Below are positions 1 through 7,888 of a stretch of DNA of 16,428 bases, one piece after another. The DNA is from Dictyocoela muelleri (lineage: Eukaryota > Microsporidia). Position numbers and translations under genes: made by a program. The first letter of the stretch is position 1; every line of letters starts with the position of its first letter. The DNA is taken from positions 1 to 16,428 of the forward strand of contig SDVU01000259.1 in assembly GCA_016256075.1 (NCBI GenBank). Reading direction: 5' to 3'. Under the pieces are notes generated by a model. The model had not been told where the DNA came from, did no database searches, and saw nothing but the letters and a program-made list of their open reading frames with translations.

Positions 1-311
1 AAAAATCAATTTTTTGATAATGAATTTTATTAATAAAATTTTTTAAAAATTTTAATTTAATTATTTTTTTATTTATTTATAATGTTTTTTAATTTTAAAT
101 ATTAATTTATATCCAATTAAATAATTTTAATATTTCGCTGTTAATTTTTAACTGGTTGGTTCTCAAATATTACCGTTATAAATGTCGCTATTGTTAAATT
201 ATTCAATTGAATTTAAATTAATATTTAAAATTAAAAACATTATTAATAAATAAAAAAAATAACTAAACTAAAATTTTTATTCATTAATTTTTTGTCAAAA
301 AATGATTTTTT
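1..311. repeat. Foldback palindrome (MITE-like), left edge possibly cut by window
   Basis: The first about 138 bases are the imperfect reverse complement of about 185-311, so the stretch folds into one long AT-rich hairpin. The clearest pairing is 77-128 with 193-255, both containing the same TAATGTTTTTTAATTTTAAA-type block. The terminal blocks at 1-13 and 297-311 (AAAAATCA...TGATTTTT) also pair. The unpaired centre is about 139-184. No ORF is present. It has the size of the palindromic Merlin arms later in the window but not their CGGGTTAG ends, so family membership is not shown. The true left end may lie outside the window. Confidence 0.6.
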
Positions 312-530
312 TATTAATAAATTAGGGGGGGGCATTATTTGTAGGGTCAAGGTTTTAATTATTTTATTAATAAAATTCATTATCAAAAATTGATTTTTCT
401 CTTAATAAAAAGGGTGACATTATTTCTCGTGAGGCTCTTAATTAATTTTTATTATACAAAATTGATTTTTTTAAATTTCAAATTTAATTTGATAGGGGTC
501 AGTATTCGCAGGGGGGCATTATATGTCGTA
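274..530 (+). repeat. Three degenerate direct repeats of about 80 bp
   Basis: Three successive units run roughly 274-352, 362-437 and 450-530. Each contains an AAAATTGATTTTT-like block, then an AT stretch, then a G run and a GCATTATTTGT or GCATTATATGTCG block. Similarity is low (about 60-70% by eye), so the array is old. The G-runs (for example 7-8 Gs at 325-332 and 6 at 511-516) stand out in this AT-rich DNA. The first unit overlaps the right arm of the preceding palindrome. The small ORF at 390-599 crosses these repeats and I regard it as chance. Confidence 0.5.
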
Positions 531-779
531 ACATCTACTTTTAAACATGTAATTATATTTTGGCGCAAGTCAAGAAAAAAGATTTTTAAATTTTTTTGAT
601 GGTGATATCCAAAATTTAATTAAAAGAAAAAATTAAATAAAAAACATTAAGAAGACTATGAAGGTGTATGTATTTTTCATTTAAATACTAAATGATTTTA
701 ATTTGTAAATTATATTTTCAGCAAATTTTTAAATGCGTTAGAAATTTTAAGAATGTTTCTTTTTCTTATAAATGGGTTT
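531..779. other. Non-coding AT-rich spacer
   Basis: I see no gene. It holds GCGCAAGTCAAGAAA at 563-577, whose exact reverse complement is at 4271-4285. Confidence 0.5.
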
Positions 780-1183
780 TTAAATTAAAATTCATGACAA
801 ATTATTATATCATAGAATAATAACCTTCATAATTATATATTTTACTTCTAAATGAGACCACAAATTCTCTATAATATTTGTATTATAACCTTCACTATTC
901 ACAAATCTCCCTGTATACTCAATACCATATGTTCATAATTAAAATATCTAATTGCACTCAAATTTAAATATATCTATCTGTAATAATGATACTTCATTGG
1001 ACAAAAACCCACTAAATATGTTTAGAATTGTGTGTCTCTGGGAATTCATAACAGATTTAAAAATATTCTTTTTTCATCAATTTCCTCTATTCCCTCCACA
1101 CTATTGTATTACATCAACATCATTCAAATTTTTTGAATGCTTGTTATTATTTTTACACGTCAAATTACTGTTCCACCTATCCG
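780..1183 (-). pseudogene. Merlin/IS1595-type transposase fragment, C-terminal part
   Basis: Read on the minus strand, the conceptual product includes FVNSEGYNTNIIENLWSHL near 925-850. This matches the end of the Merlin catalytic core; compare NFVDPETKANTQTIENIW in the open copy at 6368-7243. The catalytic Glu codon is at 867-869. Upstream (about 1085-955) another minus-strand frame gives SVMNSQRHTILNIF, which fits the stretch between the first and second Asp of the family. The reading changes frame more than once and contains stops, so it is dead. The first Asp motif (QIDE) is not found. The fragment runs up against the inverted-repeat element at 1184, which appears to have inserted into it. 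The plus-strand ORF at 952-1242 is a shadow of this fragment. Confidence 0.6.
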
Positions 1184-1814
1184 GCATGTCGCAACTCGCA
1201 CAATGGGGCGAGTTGCGAATAATTCGTTCCAGAAAACCCTAAAAAAGTCAAAAATAAATAAAAAAATTCAAAAAAAATATGTAATAAAAATAAAAAAAAA
1301 TTAAAAAAAAATCAAAAAATCAAAAAAATCAAAAAAATCAAAAAAATCAAAAAAATCAAAAAAAATCAAAAAAAATCAAAAAATGTAAATGGATAATAAT
1401 AATTGAAAAAATATAAAAAAAACAAATGTTTTTGAAATATAGAGGATTTTTATTAAAAACTTCTAACATTTTACTTAAAATTTAGTAGAAATATATCTTA
1501 AAACGCCAAATCACTAAATCACCAAATTCATCATATTTTTCACGAATACACTTTAAAATATTTTTCCATTATTATCATTATTAATATCAAAATATTCTTG
1601 TAATACTTTTTTTTGAAACTCGCCCATATGAGTGGGTTACGAACTATGTCTAATATCATGGTAAAATCAATCTAGAAAAATTTATCTATTTTATTCTGAC
1701 AATTTTTTTTTACAAATTGTTTTAATTATCTAGACCATACAGGTGTTATAATTTTTGTTTTTTTTGGGACGAATTATTCGCAACTCGCCCGAATGATCGA
1801 GTAGCACATCAACG
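1184..1814. mobile_element. MITE with palindromic TIR tips and 10-bp flanking duplication
   Basis: The left end (about 1184-1232) and the reverse complement of the right end (about 1765-1814) match over about 45 bp, with an exact core GGGCGAGTTGCGAATAATTC. The left tip is itself a hairpin: CGCAACTCGC (1190-1199) pairs with GCGAGTTGCG (1208-1217) around an 8-nt loop. CACCTATCCG occurs exactly at 1174-1183 and 1815-1824, flanking the element. This is GC-rich for the region and so very unlikely by chance; it is the likely target-site duplication (8-10 bp, depending on where the tip is set). No transposase is encoded, so it is non-autonomous. A related internal motif, ACTCGCCCATATGAGTGG, lies at about 1620-1637. 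The duplication size suits Merlin (8-9 bp) or Mutator (9-10 bp) type mobilisation. Confidence 0.75.
1305..1382 (+). repeat. (TCAAAAAA)n microsatellite
   Basis: About nine tandem ATCAAAAA(A)(A) units of 7-9 bp lie inside the MITE, close to its left TIR. They probably arose within the element. Confidence 0.85.
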
Positions 1815-1936
1815 CACCTATCCGAATATTTCTATATTTTTGACTTTATTCTTATTTAAATCATATTTTTTTCTACCTTAATAATTGCAGATTTTTCTTT
1901 TCTTAGGCTAATTATGCTTGTTTTAGATAATAATGA

Positions 1937-3087
1937 GAAAATTTCGGATCTGGTGTCAAAATTTTCCCTTAGTCAAAATTCATTAAATAAATATATTTAT
2001 TCGATTTTATGTCTAAAGATAAAATATTTTAATATTTTTAAATTTGAATTTATTAAATACTTATAAATCATATAAAATATGCACTTTTGAATTATATTTT
2101 AAAAATTAATTGAATAAAAATATCTTAAAATCGTAAATTTAAATCACTTTGGCAAAATCATTTTTACAAATATTATCTTTCCATATCCACATCTTAAAAT
2201 TTAATGGTAATGTTTCATAATCACATCCGTGTTTTTTTCTTATCCTTTTCTTTAATTTATTCCAGAGTGACTCTATATTTTGTGTGTAAACATTGTTTCC
2301 TGGATTAACAAAATTTATACGATGATTAACAGTATAGAGTTGAAATCCCAAAGTCATTAATGCATTATAGGCACTCCATTATCCGACCATATTATAGATC
2401 CAGGTCTTATAATTCTAAGATAATTGGGACTAGTATTTCACTGGAACGATTTGGGACAAGTTCAATATAATATTTTGCCGGTGTATAAGAGGTATCTACT
2501 ATACTAAAAACCTATCTATTTTCCGAAATAATTCTACTGACATGGTACTTTTGCTTGTATCGAAGCATATATTCGTCAATTTGCCAAAAAATACCGGTTC
2601 CGCTTAATTTATAATCAATGTTTTCTAAGGCTTGTGTTGCTTTATTTCGAAGAAAACTAATAATTAACACTACAGTAGATTTACTTATATCATTATCTTT
2701 TGTAATTTGAATAATCAAATCTTCTTAAAACCAAGAATATATAACTATCAATATTTTTAATTTTGATGGTGAAGTTTTCAAAATACTATATCTCCTAATA
2801 GTGACATATTTTTGATATTTGTTACAACGAAATGTATTGCATTTGAATGCATAACCATCACGATTTCTCTTATATTTAACTTGGTGCAAAATATTATTAC
2901 ACGAGTCACAATAAATAATATAGCGAAGTTTCCCTATATCACGACAAAATGTAATTATTTCCATGTTTGAATTCAAATTTATATTTTTTCAAAATTTATT
3001 GCACCCATATAGAACATAATTTTTTATTATAAAACTGATTCAAAATTTCCACTTAAGGGGAAATTTAGACACCTGTTCCAAAATTTC
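1937..3087 (-). mobile_element. Decayed Merlin element with about 45-bp TIRs
   Basis: The left end (1937-1981) and the reverse complement of the right end (3038-3087) align over about 45 bp. Both read roughly AAATTT-GGA--GGTGTC, then AAAT, then a CCC run and TTA-GT-AAA. Between them lies the pseudogene at 2139-2976. Unlike the copies at 5933 and 8886, this element has no long palindromic arms. Its transposase is also a different lineage, so it represents a separate Merlin family. I see no clear target-site duplication. The right end directly abuts a 60-bp repeat at 3089. Confidence 0.6.
2139..2976 (-). pseudogene. Merlin/IS1595-type transposase, inactivated
   Basis: This is the DDE transposase of the decayed Merlin element, read on the minus strand. 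The N-terminal piece (2976-2725) carries a zinc-ribbon-like CDSC followed by CNTFRC. The next piece (2718-2512) holds FWQIDEYMLRYKQKYH with the first catalytic Asp. A piece around 2480-2365 gives IIWSDNG, the second Asp, with its codon at 2381-2383. The last (2357-2139) holds INFVNPGNNVYTQNIESLW with the catalytic Glu. So all three catalytic residues are visible but lie in different frames. There is a stop between the first two pieces, a frameshift near 2410-2400, and stops near 2360. Total length fits a product of about 280 residues. Similarity to the open copy at 6368-7243 is limited to motifs. Confidence 0.8.
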
Positions 3088-3088
3088 A

Positions 3089-3941
3089 ATTTAAAACATA
3101 TCGGAATTGCTGGTAAAAATAAAATATCCACGTAACAATATTTATATTGGGCTAGTCTACGGTTCGGCCCATTGAGCCGAAACGTGGAATTTTCAACCAA
3201 AAATTGATTTTTTTTACCAAATCAAATTCAAAATTAAAAAAATCACAAGAATCAATTAAATAAAAAATTTGATTAAACATTTAAATTTTTTTATTTTATT
3301 TAAAAATATTAAAAATTTTAAATAGAGCAAAATAAATGCAAACAATGCCCAAAGATAATAGATATAAAAATAACTTAAAGGAATTTATATGAAAAAATAT
3401 AAAAAAATATCAATTAATATTTATTTCAATAATGTTTGTAATTGTCATAAGAATTAAATTCCTATGTTCAATTTTAACAATTTTTGACTTTATGAATTCA
3501 TTTTTTTATTTTTTATATCTTTTTTTTAAGTAAACAATTGAAATTTCAAACATTATCTTTGACATTTTAAAATCAACTTTCCATTGTTGACATAATAATT
3601 TCTTGAACAATTTATTAAATGATGTGTATTTCTAATGTCCAAGTTTAATTAACGATCCCAATATCGGTAGCGTTGAAACTTTTTTCATCTACCCACTCTC
3701 AACTTTTCATTCAGGCAAGATATTTTTTATGGTATACAAATTTTCAGCATCAGAAGTTCTTTTTTTTGTCCTGATTATTTTTATCTTTTGGTGATTTATG
3801 ACAGGGTGAATTTTTGGAAGAAAATCCCGCGTTTCAGCTCAATGGGCCGAATCTTGGGTTAACGATAATGAGATGATTAGAATTAAAACATATCGAAATT
3901 GCCGGAAAAAAAGAAATATCACACGTAATAATATGTATATT
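3089..3941 (+). repeat. 60-bp direct repeats bracketing a TIR element
   Basis: Copies at 3089-3148 and 3881-3941 share AAAACATATCG-AATTGC-GG, then an A-rich block and ACGTAA-AATAT-TATATT, about 85% identical. They sit just outside the TIR element at 3156-3853, with small gaps on both sides. They are far longer than a normal target-site duplication. Confidence 0.65.
3156..3853. mobile_element. Non-autonomous TIR element (MITE)
   Basis: The left end (3163-3207) and the reverse complement of the right end (about 3807-3852) match over about 45 bp, including an exact TTCGGCCCATTGAG. As in the MITE at 1184, the tip forms a small hairpin: TTCGGC pairs with GCCGAA around CCATTGA. No coding region is visible in the AT-rich interior. 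TTGGGCTAG (3147-3155) and TTGGGTTAA (3855-3863) could be an eroded 9-bp target duplication (7 of 9 match), but this is weak. Confidence 0.65.
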
Positions 3942-3949
3942 AAACCTTT

Positions 3950-4190
3950 TCTTCGTCTTCTTCTAAAAATACATTTACTAAGTTAAATCGTATTTGTTCT
4001 GCATCTTAAACAGTATAAAGAGCTGTGATTTCTTTTCGAAACATCTTTTATTGGCTTATAAAATCACACTATGTATAAAACGCGCGTTTTATTCAACTGG
4101 AATATATTTAATCCGAAATTCAACACTTTATTAAATCGATGTAAAATTCATTGTATAAATTAATTTTTTGGTTTATTTCCATAGTTAAAA
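3950..4190 (-). pseudogene. Possible coding scrap, unrecognised
   Basis: On the minus strand one frame gives MEINQKINLYNEFYIDLIKC, and further on DAEQIRFNLVNVFLEEDEEK before a stop at about 3951. Several stops interrupt it. The acidic end and even composition look coding rather than random, but I recognise no family. The 60-bp repeat at 3881-3941 lies immediately downstream. Chance is a real alternative. Confidence 0.2.
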
Positions 4191-4206
4191 ATGCAAAATA
4201 CAATAT

Positions 4207-4285
4207 GTCAAGAAAAATGGTTTTTTCATTTTTTTTATTTTTATAATTTTATAATAAATTGAAAAATTCCTTTCTTGACTTGCGC
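4207..4285. repeat. Small inverted repeat with dispersed partner at 563-577
   Basis: GTCAAGAAA with its downstream T-rich block (4207-4227) pairs with GAAAAATTCCTTTCTTGAC (4261-4279). The right arm continues to TTGCGC, and TTTCTTGACTTGCGC (4271-4285) is the exact reverse complement of 563-577. This is probably a shared repeat end. Its family is unknown. Confidence 0.4.
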
Positions 4286-4439
4286 TAATGTTTTTGTAAG
4301 ATCGATATTGAATGTATATTTAATTTATTTTTTATAAACATTCAGTGCAAAATATACTTTTTACCAATGGTGTAATATTTTTTTTTACCGTAGGGTAAAA
4401 ATGCCTCTATTTATCGTGTGTAAAAATACTCCTTTTGAT

Positions 4440-5279
4440 TTTGTAAAAAAATTATGCAGCTTTGATATGCTATGGCAATAAGGCAAGTAAATAGGTTTCA
4501 GATGTAGGATGAATTTCGCGATATATCTTTAAAAAGTAATAATAATAAAAAATTCAAGAAAGCCATGAAATTTACATTTACTCTTGATTTATTTATAAAA
4601 CGGAAAATTGATATAGTAGGCACAGATCGTACGAGTAATAATTTGGGATTATTCGTCAAATGAAAATTTTTAAAATTCTCACAAATTCGTCAGGGAAAGT
4701 ATCTCTTTATATTTTTGAAAATTCGTCATAAAATATAATAATAATAATTTATCCATTTATTTTAAAATATTTTCGACGTATTGATCATCTTCGAAATCTT
4801 TCACACCATTTGGAAAGCAAGTCTGTGATGTCGAACAGAATTTTATTAGCCCACAATTTAAAGATTTTTTAAAAATTTAAAATTTGGACTATCTATGCAT
4901 GAAAATGTTTAAATACAAAAATAAACAGAAACAAAATATTTATTATTACTAAATCAGTCTTGAGGTATTTTATCAGATAAAAATTTATACCACAAAAAGT
5001 TAAATGTGTTTCTCTAACGAGTTAGTATATTCCCGAAGTCACATCAAAATAAAAAGCGGCAATATTAAAAGGAAATCGAAATTTCATAAAATAATAACTT
5101 TGATTCCTTTTCAATATGCTCACATTTATTTTCTAATTTACAAAATGGACATAGAAAAGAATCTTATATTTTCTAATGTCATAAAGTTTTGCTTCTTTTA
5201 TTTCTTGTCTTTTTCCATATGACTCTTCGATTAACAAACCTGTGAAATGTCTTAAGTGCATATTATAATCTAGCTTATT
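4440..5279 (-). pseudogene. Decayed coding sequence of unknown family with a CPFC...CEH motif
   Basis: The minus strand has several successive stretches that read like protein, in shifting frames. The start gives MHDHVIYNKLDYNMHLRHFT and LLIEESYGKRQEIKEAKLYD (5279-5150). CPFCKLENKCEHIEKES follows at about 5145-5095, a possible zinc-binding C-x2-C...C-x2-H. Then come FPNGVKDFEDDQYVENILK (about 4810-4760), NFQKYKEILSLTNL (about 4725-4685) and a weaker piece to about 4500. The window is thus the remains of one or two genes, clearly inactive. I cannot assign a family. A retroelement C-terminus with a zinc knuckle is one possibility and a decayed host gene another. The plus-strand ORF at 5004-5222 is a shadow of it. 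The minisatellite at 5298 abuts its upstream end. Confidence 0.4.
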
Positions 5280-5297
5280 GTAAATTACATGGTCATG

Positions 5298-5533
5298 CAT
5301 TAATATATACAAAATTTTTCATTAATATATACAAAATTTTTCATTAATATATACAAAATTTTTCATTAATATATACAAAGTTTTTCATTAATATATACAA
5401 AAATTTTCATTAATATATACAAAAATTTTCAATAATATATACAAAAATTTTCAAAATATATAAAAAAAATTTCAATAATAATACAAAAATATTCAAAATA
5501 TATACAAAAATTTTCAATAATATATAATTTTAG
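5298..5533 (+). repeat. 22-bp minisatellite, about 11 units
   Basis: The unit is CATTAATATATACAAAATTT plus TT. The first four units start at 5298, 5320, 5342 and 5364 with an exact 22-bp period and are nearly identical. Later units (5386, 5409, 5431, 5453, 5473, 5494, 5515) drift in sequence and length. The sharp left edge and degenerate right side suggest recent expansion at the left. Confidence 0.95.
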
Positions 5534-5575
5534 ACAATTTATACAAAAATTAAGGTATAAAATTTTTAAACTATA

Positions 5576-5650
5576 ACGGGTTAGGTACTAAAAAACTTGA
5601 GCAAAAAAAAGTATAGAAATAGTCAATATAGAAAATTCCAATAATTAGTT
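5576..5650 (+). repeat. Orphan half of a Merlin palindromic arm
   Basis: The sequence starts ACGGGTTAGGTACT, then A-rich CTTGAGC, AAAAAGTATAGAAAT and a GAAAATTCC-AATAATTA block. This follows the same order as the outer half-arm of the Merlin at 8886 (GGGTTAGGGACC, ATTGAGATT, AAAAAGTATAAAT, AAAATTTTCTGATAATTA). The mirrored half is not found downstream. I read it as a diverged remnant of a third element of that family. Confidence 0.5.
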
Positions 5651-5674
5651 TTTTTTACATATTTTAATATATTA

Positions 5675-5713
5675 TGTCGCGCGCTGCGTGTGACATGTTC
5701 CCAGGGCGCGACA
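5675..5713. repeat. GC-rich hairpin in AT-rich DNA
   Basis: TGTCGCGC (5675-5682) pairs with GCGCGACA (5706-5713). The pairing extends inward with CTG/CAG, giving a stem of about 14 bp with two mismatches. It resembles the small hairpin tips of the MITEs at 1184 and 3156 and may be the stranded end of such an element. Confidence 0.5.
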
Positions 5714-5940
5714 TTTTTAAAAAAAAAATTATGAAACGACTTTAGGGGTATTTATTCTGATAAGTGTAACAACATATATTATTATGTACCACTCAATCAA
5801 AAAAACTCATAATATAAAAAATAAACAATAAAATTATAATTTTCATTAATGGATCAATTTAAAAAAAATATAAATAAATACTTAATTGAGCATAGATTTT
5901 AGAAGCTAGACAAAAAAAATTCAATTTAATTTGGTACTTA

Positions 5941-6217
5941 CCCGGGTTAGAGACCCGAGAAAAATTGATGGTAGAAAAAAATAAAAAAACGTTTTATATC
6001 TAAAATTTTATGCTGATTTATTTTCCTGAAACATTTTTCTATATTAAATTTATACATTTATTTTTCCATATTTCGCGAAGCGAAATATAAAAAAATAAAT
6101 GTATAAATTTAAATATAGAAAAATGTTTAAGGAAAATAAATCAGCATAAAATTTTAGATATAAAACGTTTCTTTTATTTTTTTCTACCATCAATTTTTCT
6201 CTGGTCTCTAACCCGGG
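5941..6217. repeat. Left palindromic arm, 277 bp
   Basis: It starts and ends with CCCGGG. The two halves are about 95% identical as reverse complements. The apex is TTTCGC-GAA-GCGAAA, with the 3-nt turn at 6077-6079. Both halves share GATGGTAG and AGAGACC, which distinguish them from the right arm (GATGATAG, AGGGACC). Confidence 0.95.
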
Positions 6218-6247
6218 TCACAATTTAAACACCTATATTAAAATTAA

Positions 6248-6290
6248 AAATTAAAAAATACATTATAAAAAATTAAAAAATACATTATAA
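6248..6290 (+). repeat. Two-copy tandem repeat of about 21 bp
   Basis: AAATTAAAAAATACATTAT occurs twice in tandem between the left arm and the end of the transposase gene. This is low-complexity 3' flank of the gene. Confidence 0.6.
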
Positions 6291-6367
6291 ATGTTAATAA
6301 ACAAATTTAAAAAAATAAATAATACATTTAAAACATTAAAAATATAACAAAATTAAATATAATGAAT

Positions 6368-7243
6368 TTAATTCAGTATAATATCCAAAAATTCGCCAAA
6401 TTCAATGTGTTTATAGTTCTTGAAAAACATAAAAACATTTAAATGATCGTTCAATGTTTCAATTTTTATACCGTAACTATAATGTTTTATTTTTTTTAAT
6501 AGTGACCAAATGTTTTCAATAGTCTGCGTGTTTGCTTTGGTTTCCGGATCAACGAAATTATATTTATGACATACAGAATCTCTAAAATATTTTCCTATAG
6601 ATTTGTATGCAGACCATTTATCAGATACAACATAACTTCTGCTTTTAATGTTTTTTTGGATAATAGGAATCAGTGTTTCACAACTTCGATTGTCTACTTT
6701 CTGTAGATAGCAATATCCTGTCTTTTTTTCAACCGCACCCCATATCCAGACAGCCTTTCCTAATCTTCCAACACCATATTTTCTTCGACTCCAAAAAGTT
6801 TCATCTATCTGAACTTCTTTAAGAACACCTCCCAACATTCGCTGATTCTTAACAACAAATTTACTAATTTTTTCCCTAAATAACGATACTAATGTGCCAT
6901 ACATATCTTCACCGATCTTACAATTGTTCATTATATATTCAGATGTAAAGTGAACGCGGTTAAAAAAATAAAAAGCAAACCTTAAAAATACAACAGGATC
7001 AATCTCCGTATTTTTGAGTGCACAATCAGAAAGCAAATTTTTTAAACTACTACATTTCCCACATTTACAAGCATATTTAAAGTTATATTTTGAGTTTGGC
7101 TTAATTTCCATAAAATTTTTGCATTTATGACATCTTTTTGTTTTAGGAATTGCCCCTAGTGCCTGAAACAATTCAAGGACGTTTTTCTCAGAAATATAAA
7201 TAAAAAATTCAAAATCAGTTAAATAATTTAATCGATTTAACAT
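6368..7243 (-). CDS. Merlin/IS1595 (ISXO2-like) DDE transposase, 291 aa
   Basis: This enzyme would bind its element's ends and catalyse DNA cleavage and strand transfer in the nucleus. Residues 38-64 form a zinc ribbon (C38, C41, then C59/C61 and C64). The ISXO2-like catalytic domain spans about 137-275. VQIDETFW gives D147, YVVSDKWSAY gives D208, and NTQTIENIW gives E243, so the spacing is D-60-D-34-E and the triad is complete. H226 in CHKYNFVDPET is also typical of the family. The length is normal for the family. The start is chosen because the pseudogene at 9208 begins alike (MFNRLNY versus MLNRLNY). TTTACCCC sits directly before the ATG, like the CCC motif seen before microsporidian start codons. 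There are no introns, stops or frameshifts. The gene lies alone between two palindromic arms and may be functional. Confidence 0.95.
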   Translation of the reverse strand: MLNRLNYLTDFEFFIYISEKNVLELFQALGAIPKTKRCHKCKNFMEIKPNSKYNFKYACKCGKCSSLKNLLSDCALKNTEIDPVVFLRFAFYFFNRVHFTSEYIMNNCKIGEDMYGTLVSLFREKISKFVVKNQRMLGGVLKEVQIDETFWSRRKYGVGRLGKAVWIWGAVEKKTGYCYLQKVDNRSCETLIPIIQKNIKSRSYVVSDKWSAYKSIGKYFRDSVCHKYNFVDPETKANTQTIENIWSLLKKIKHYSYGIKIETLNDHLNVFMFFKNYKHIEFGEFLDIILN

Positions 7244-7286
7244 GGGGTAAAATTTATTTTTTTTTAAATGGGTGTTTAAATTGTGA

Positions 7287-7567
7287 CCCGGGTTAGGGAC
7301 CAGAGAAAAATTGATGATAGAAAAAAATAAAAAAAAACGTTATATATCTAAATTTGTATGCTGACTTATTTTCTTGGAACGTTTTTATATATTTATTTTT
7401 ATACTTTTTATTTTTCCATATTTCGCTTCGCGAAATATGGAAAAATGAACAGTATAAAAATAAATATATAAAAACGTTCCAAGAAAATAATTCAGCATAC
7501 AAATTTAGATATATAACGTTTTTTTATTTTTTTCTATCATCAATTTTTCTCTGGTCCCTAACCCGGG
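7287..7567. repeat. Right palindromic arm, 281 bp
   Basis: A palindrome bounded by CCCGGG on both sides, with apex TTTCGC-TTC-GCGAAA and its turn at 7427-7429. Its halves are near identical to each other but only about 80-85% similar to the left arm. The ORFs at 7293-7502 and 7354-7599 are mirror-image artefacts of this palindrome. Confidence 0.95.
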
Positions 7568-7575
7568 TAAGTACC

Positions 7576-7888
7576 ATAGTAAATATTTTTTTCTTATAAA
7601 TCAGGGTGTTCAGTTTTAAATTTACTTTTTTTGTGATTTAATAGAAGACTTATAAATTTTTATCTTTCAAATATCATATAGGATAGCTTTTCTCCTTGTA
7701 GTAAAGTTATGAAGCCAAATATCTTGTATTTTATGCTATAATTTTAGTTTTTTATGTTATTATAGCATTTTTGGGAAATATATTAGATAAAAACATACCT
7801 CCAAGGATGTCATATTATATATATATATATATATAGATTTTTTTCTAATTTTGTATAGACATTTTTTTCTAATGTTCAAAAAATATTT
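7576..7888. other. AT-rich spacer with (AT)n microsatellite
   Basis: I see no gene. An (AT) run lies at 7814-7836. TTTTTTTCTAAT occurs twice at 7840-7875. Confidence 0.6.

Larger units (their letters stand above)
5933..7575 (-). mobile_element. Merlin element with bilateral palindromic arms and open transposase
   Basis: The element runs from GGTACTTACCCGGGTTAG at 5933 to its reverse complement ending at 7575. The order is: outer tip, 277-bp palindrome, inner motif GTCACAATTTAAACACC (about 6218-6233), transposase gene (minus), inverted inner motif (7271-7286), 281-bp palindrome, outer tip. The whole unit is one large inverted repeat of two hairpins around a gene. No target-site duplication is evident: the 8 bases outside the two ends (TTTAATTT and ATAGTAAA) differ. 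Merlin elements normally have simple short TIRs and an 8-9-bp duplication, so the long palindromic arms are unusual. At 1643 bp with an uninterrupted gene it looks like the youngest Merlin copy in the window. Confidence 0.85.

Noticed and set aside
390-599. Small plus-strand ORF
   Set aside because: It runs through degenerate direct repeats, with low-complexity composition and no motif.
1305-1382. CRISPR-like array
   Set aside because: Units are 7-9 bp with no spacers; it is a microsatellite.
5298-5533. CRISPR-like or telomeric array
   Set aside because: The units are contiguous with no spacers, and the 22-bp AT-rich unit is not telomere-like.
5933-7575. A target-site duplication around the Merlin with the open gene
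   Set aside because: TTTAATTT and ATAGTAAA do not match, and shifting the ends by one or two bases does not help.
7293-7599. Two overlapping ORFs on opposite strands with nearly the same sequence
   Set aside because: They are the two readings of one palindrome (the right Merlin arm), not genes.
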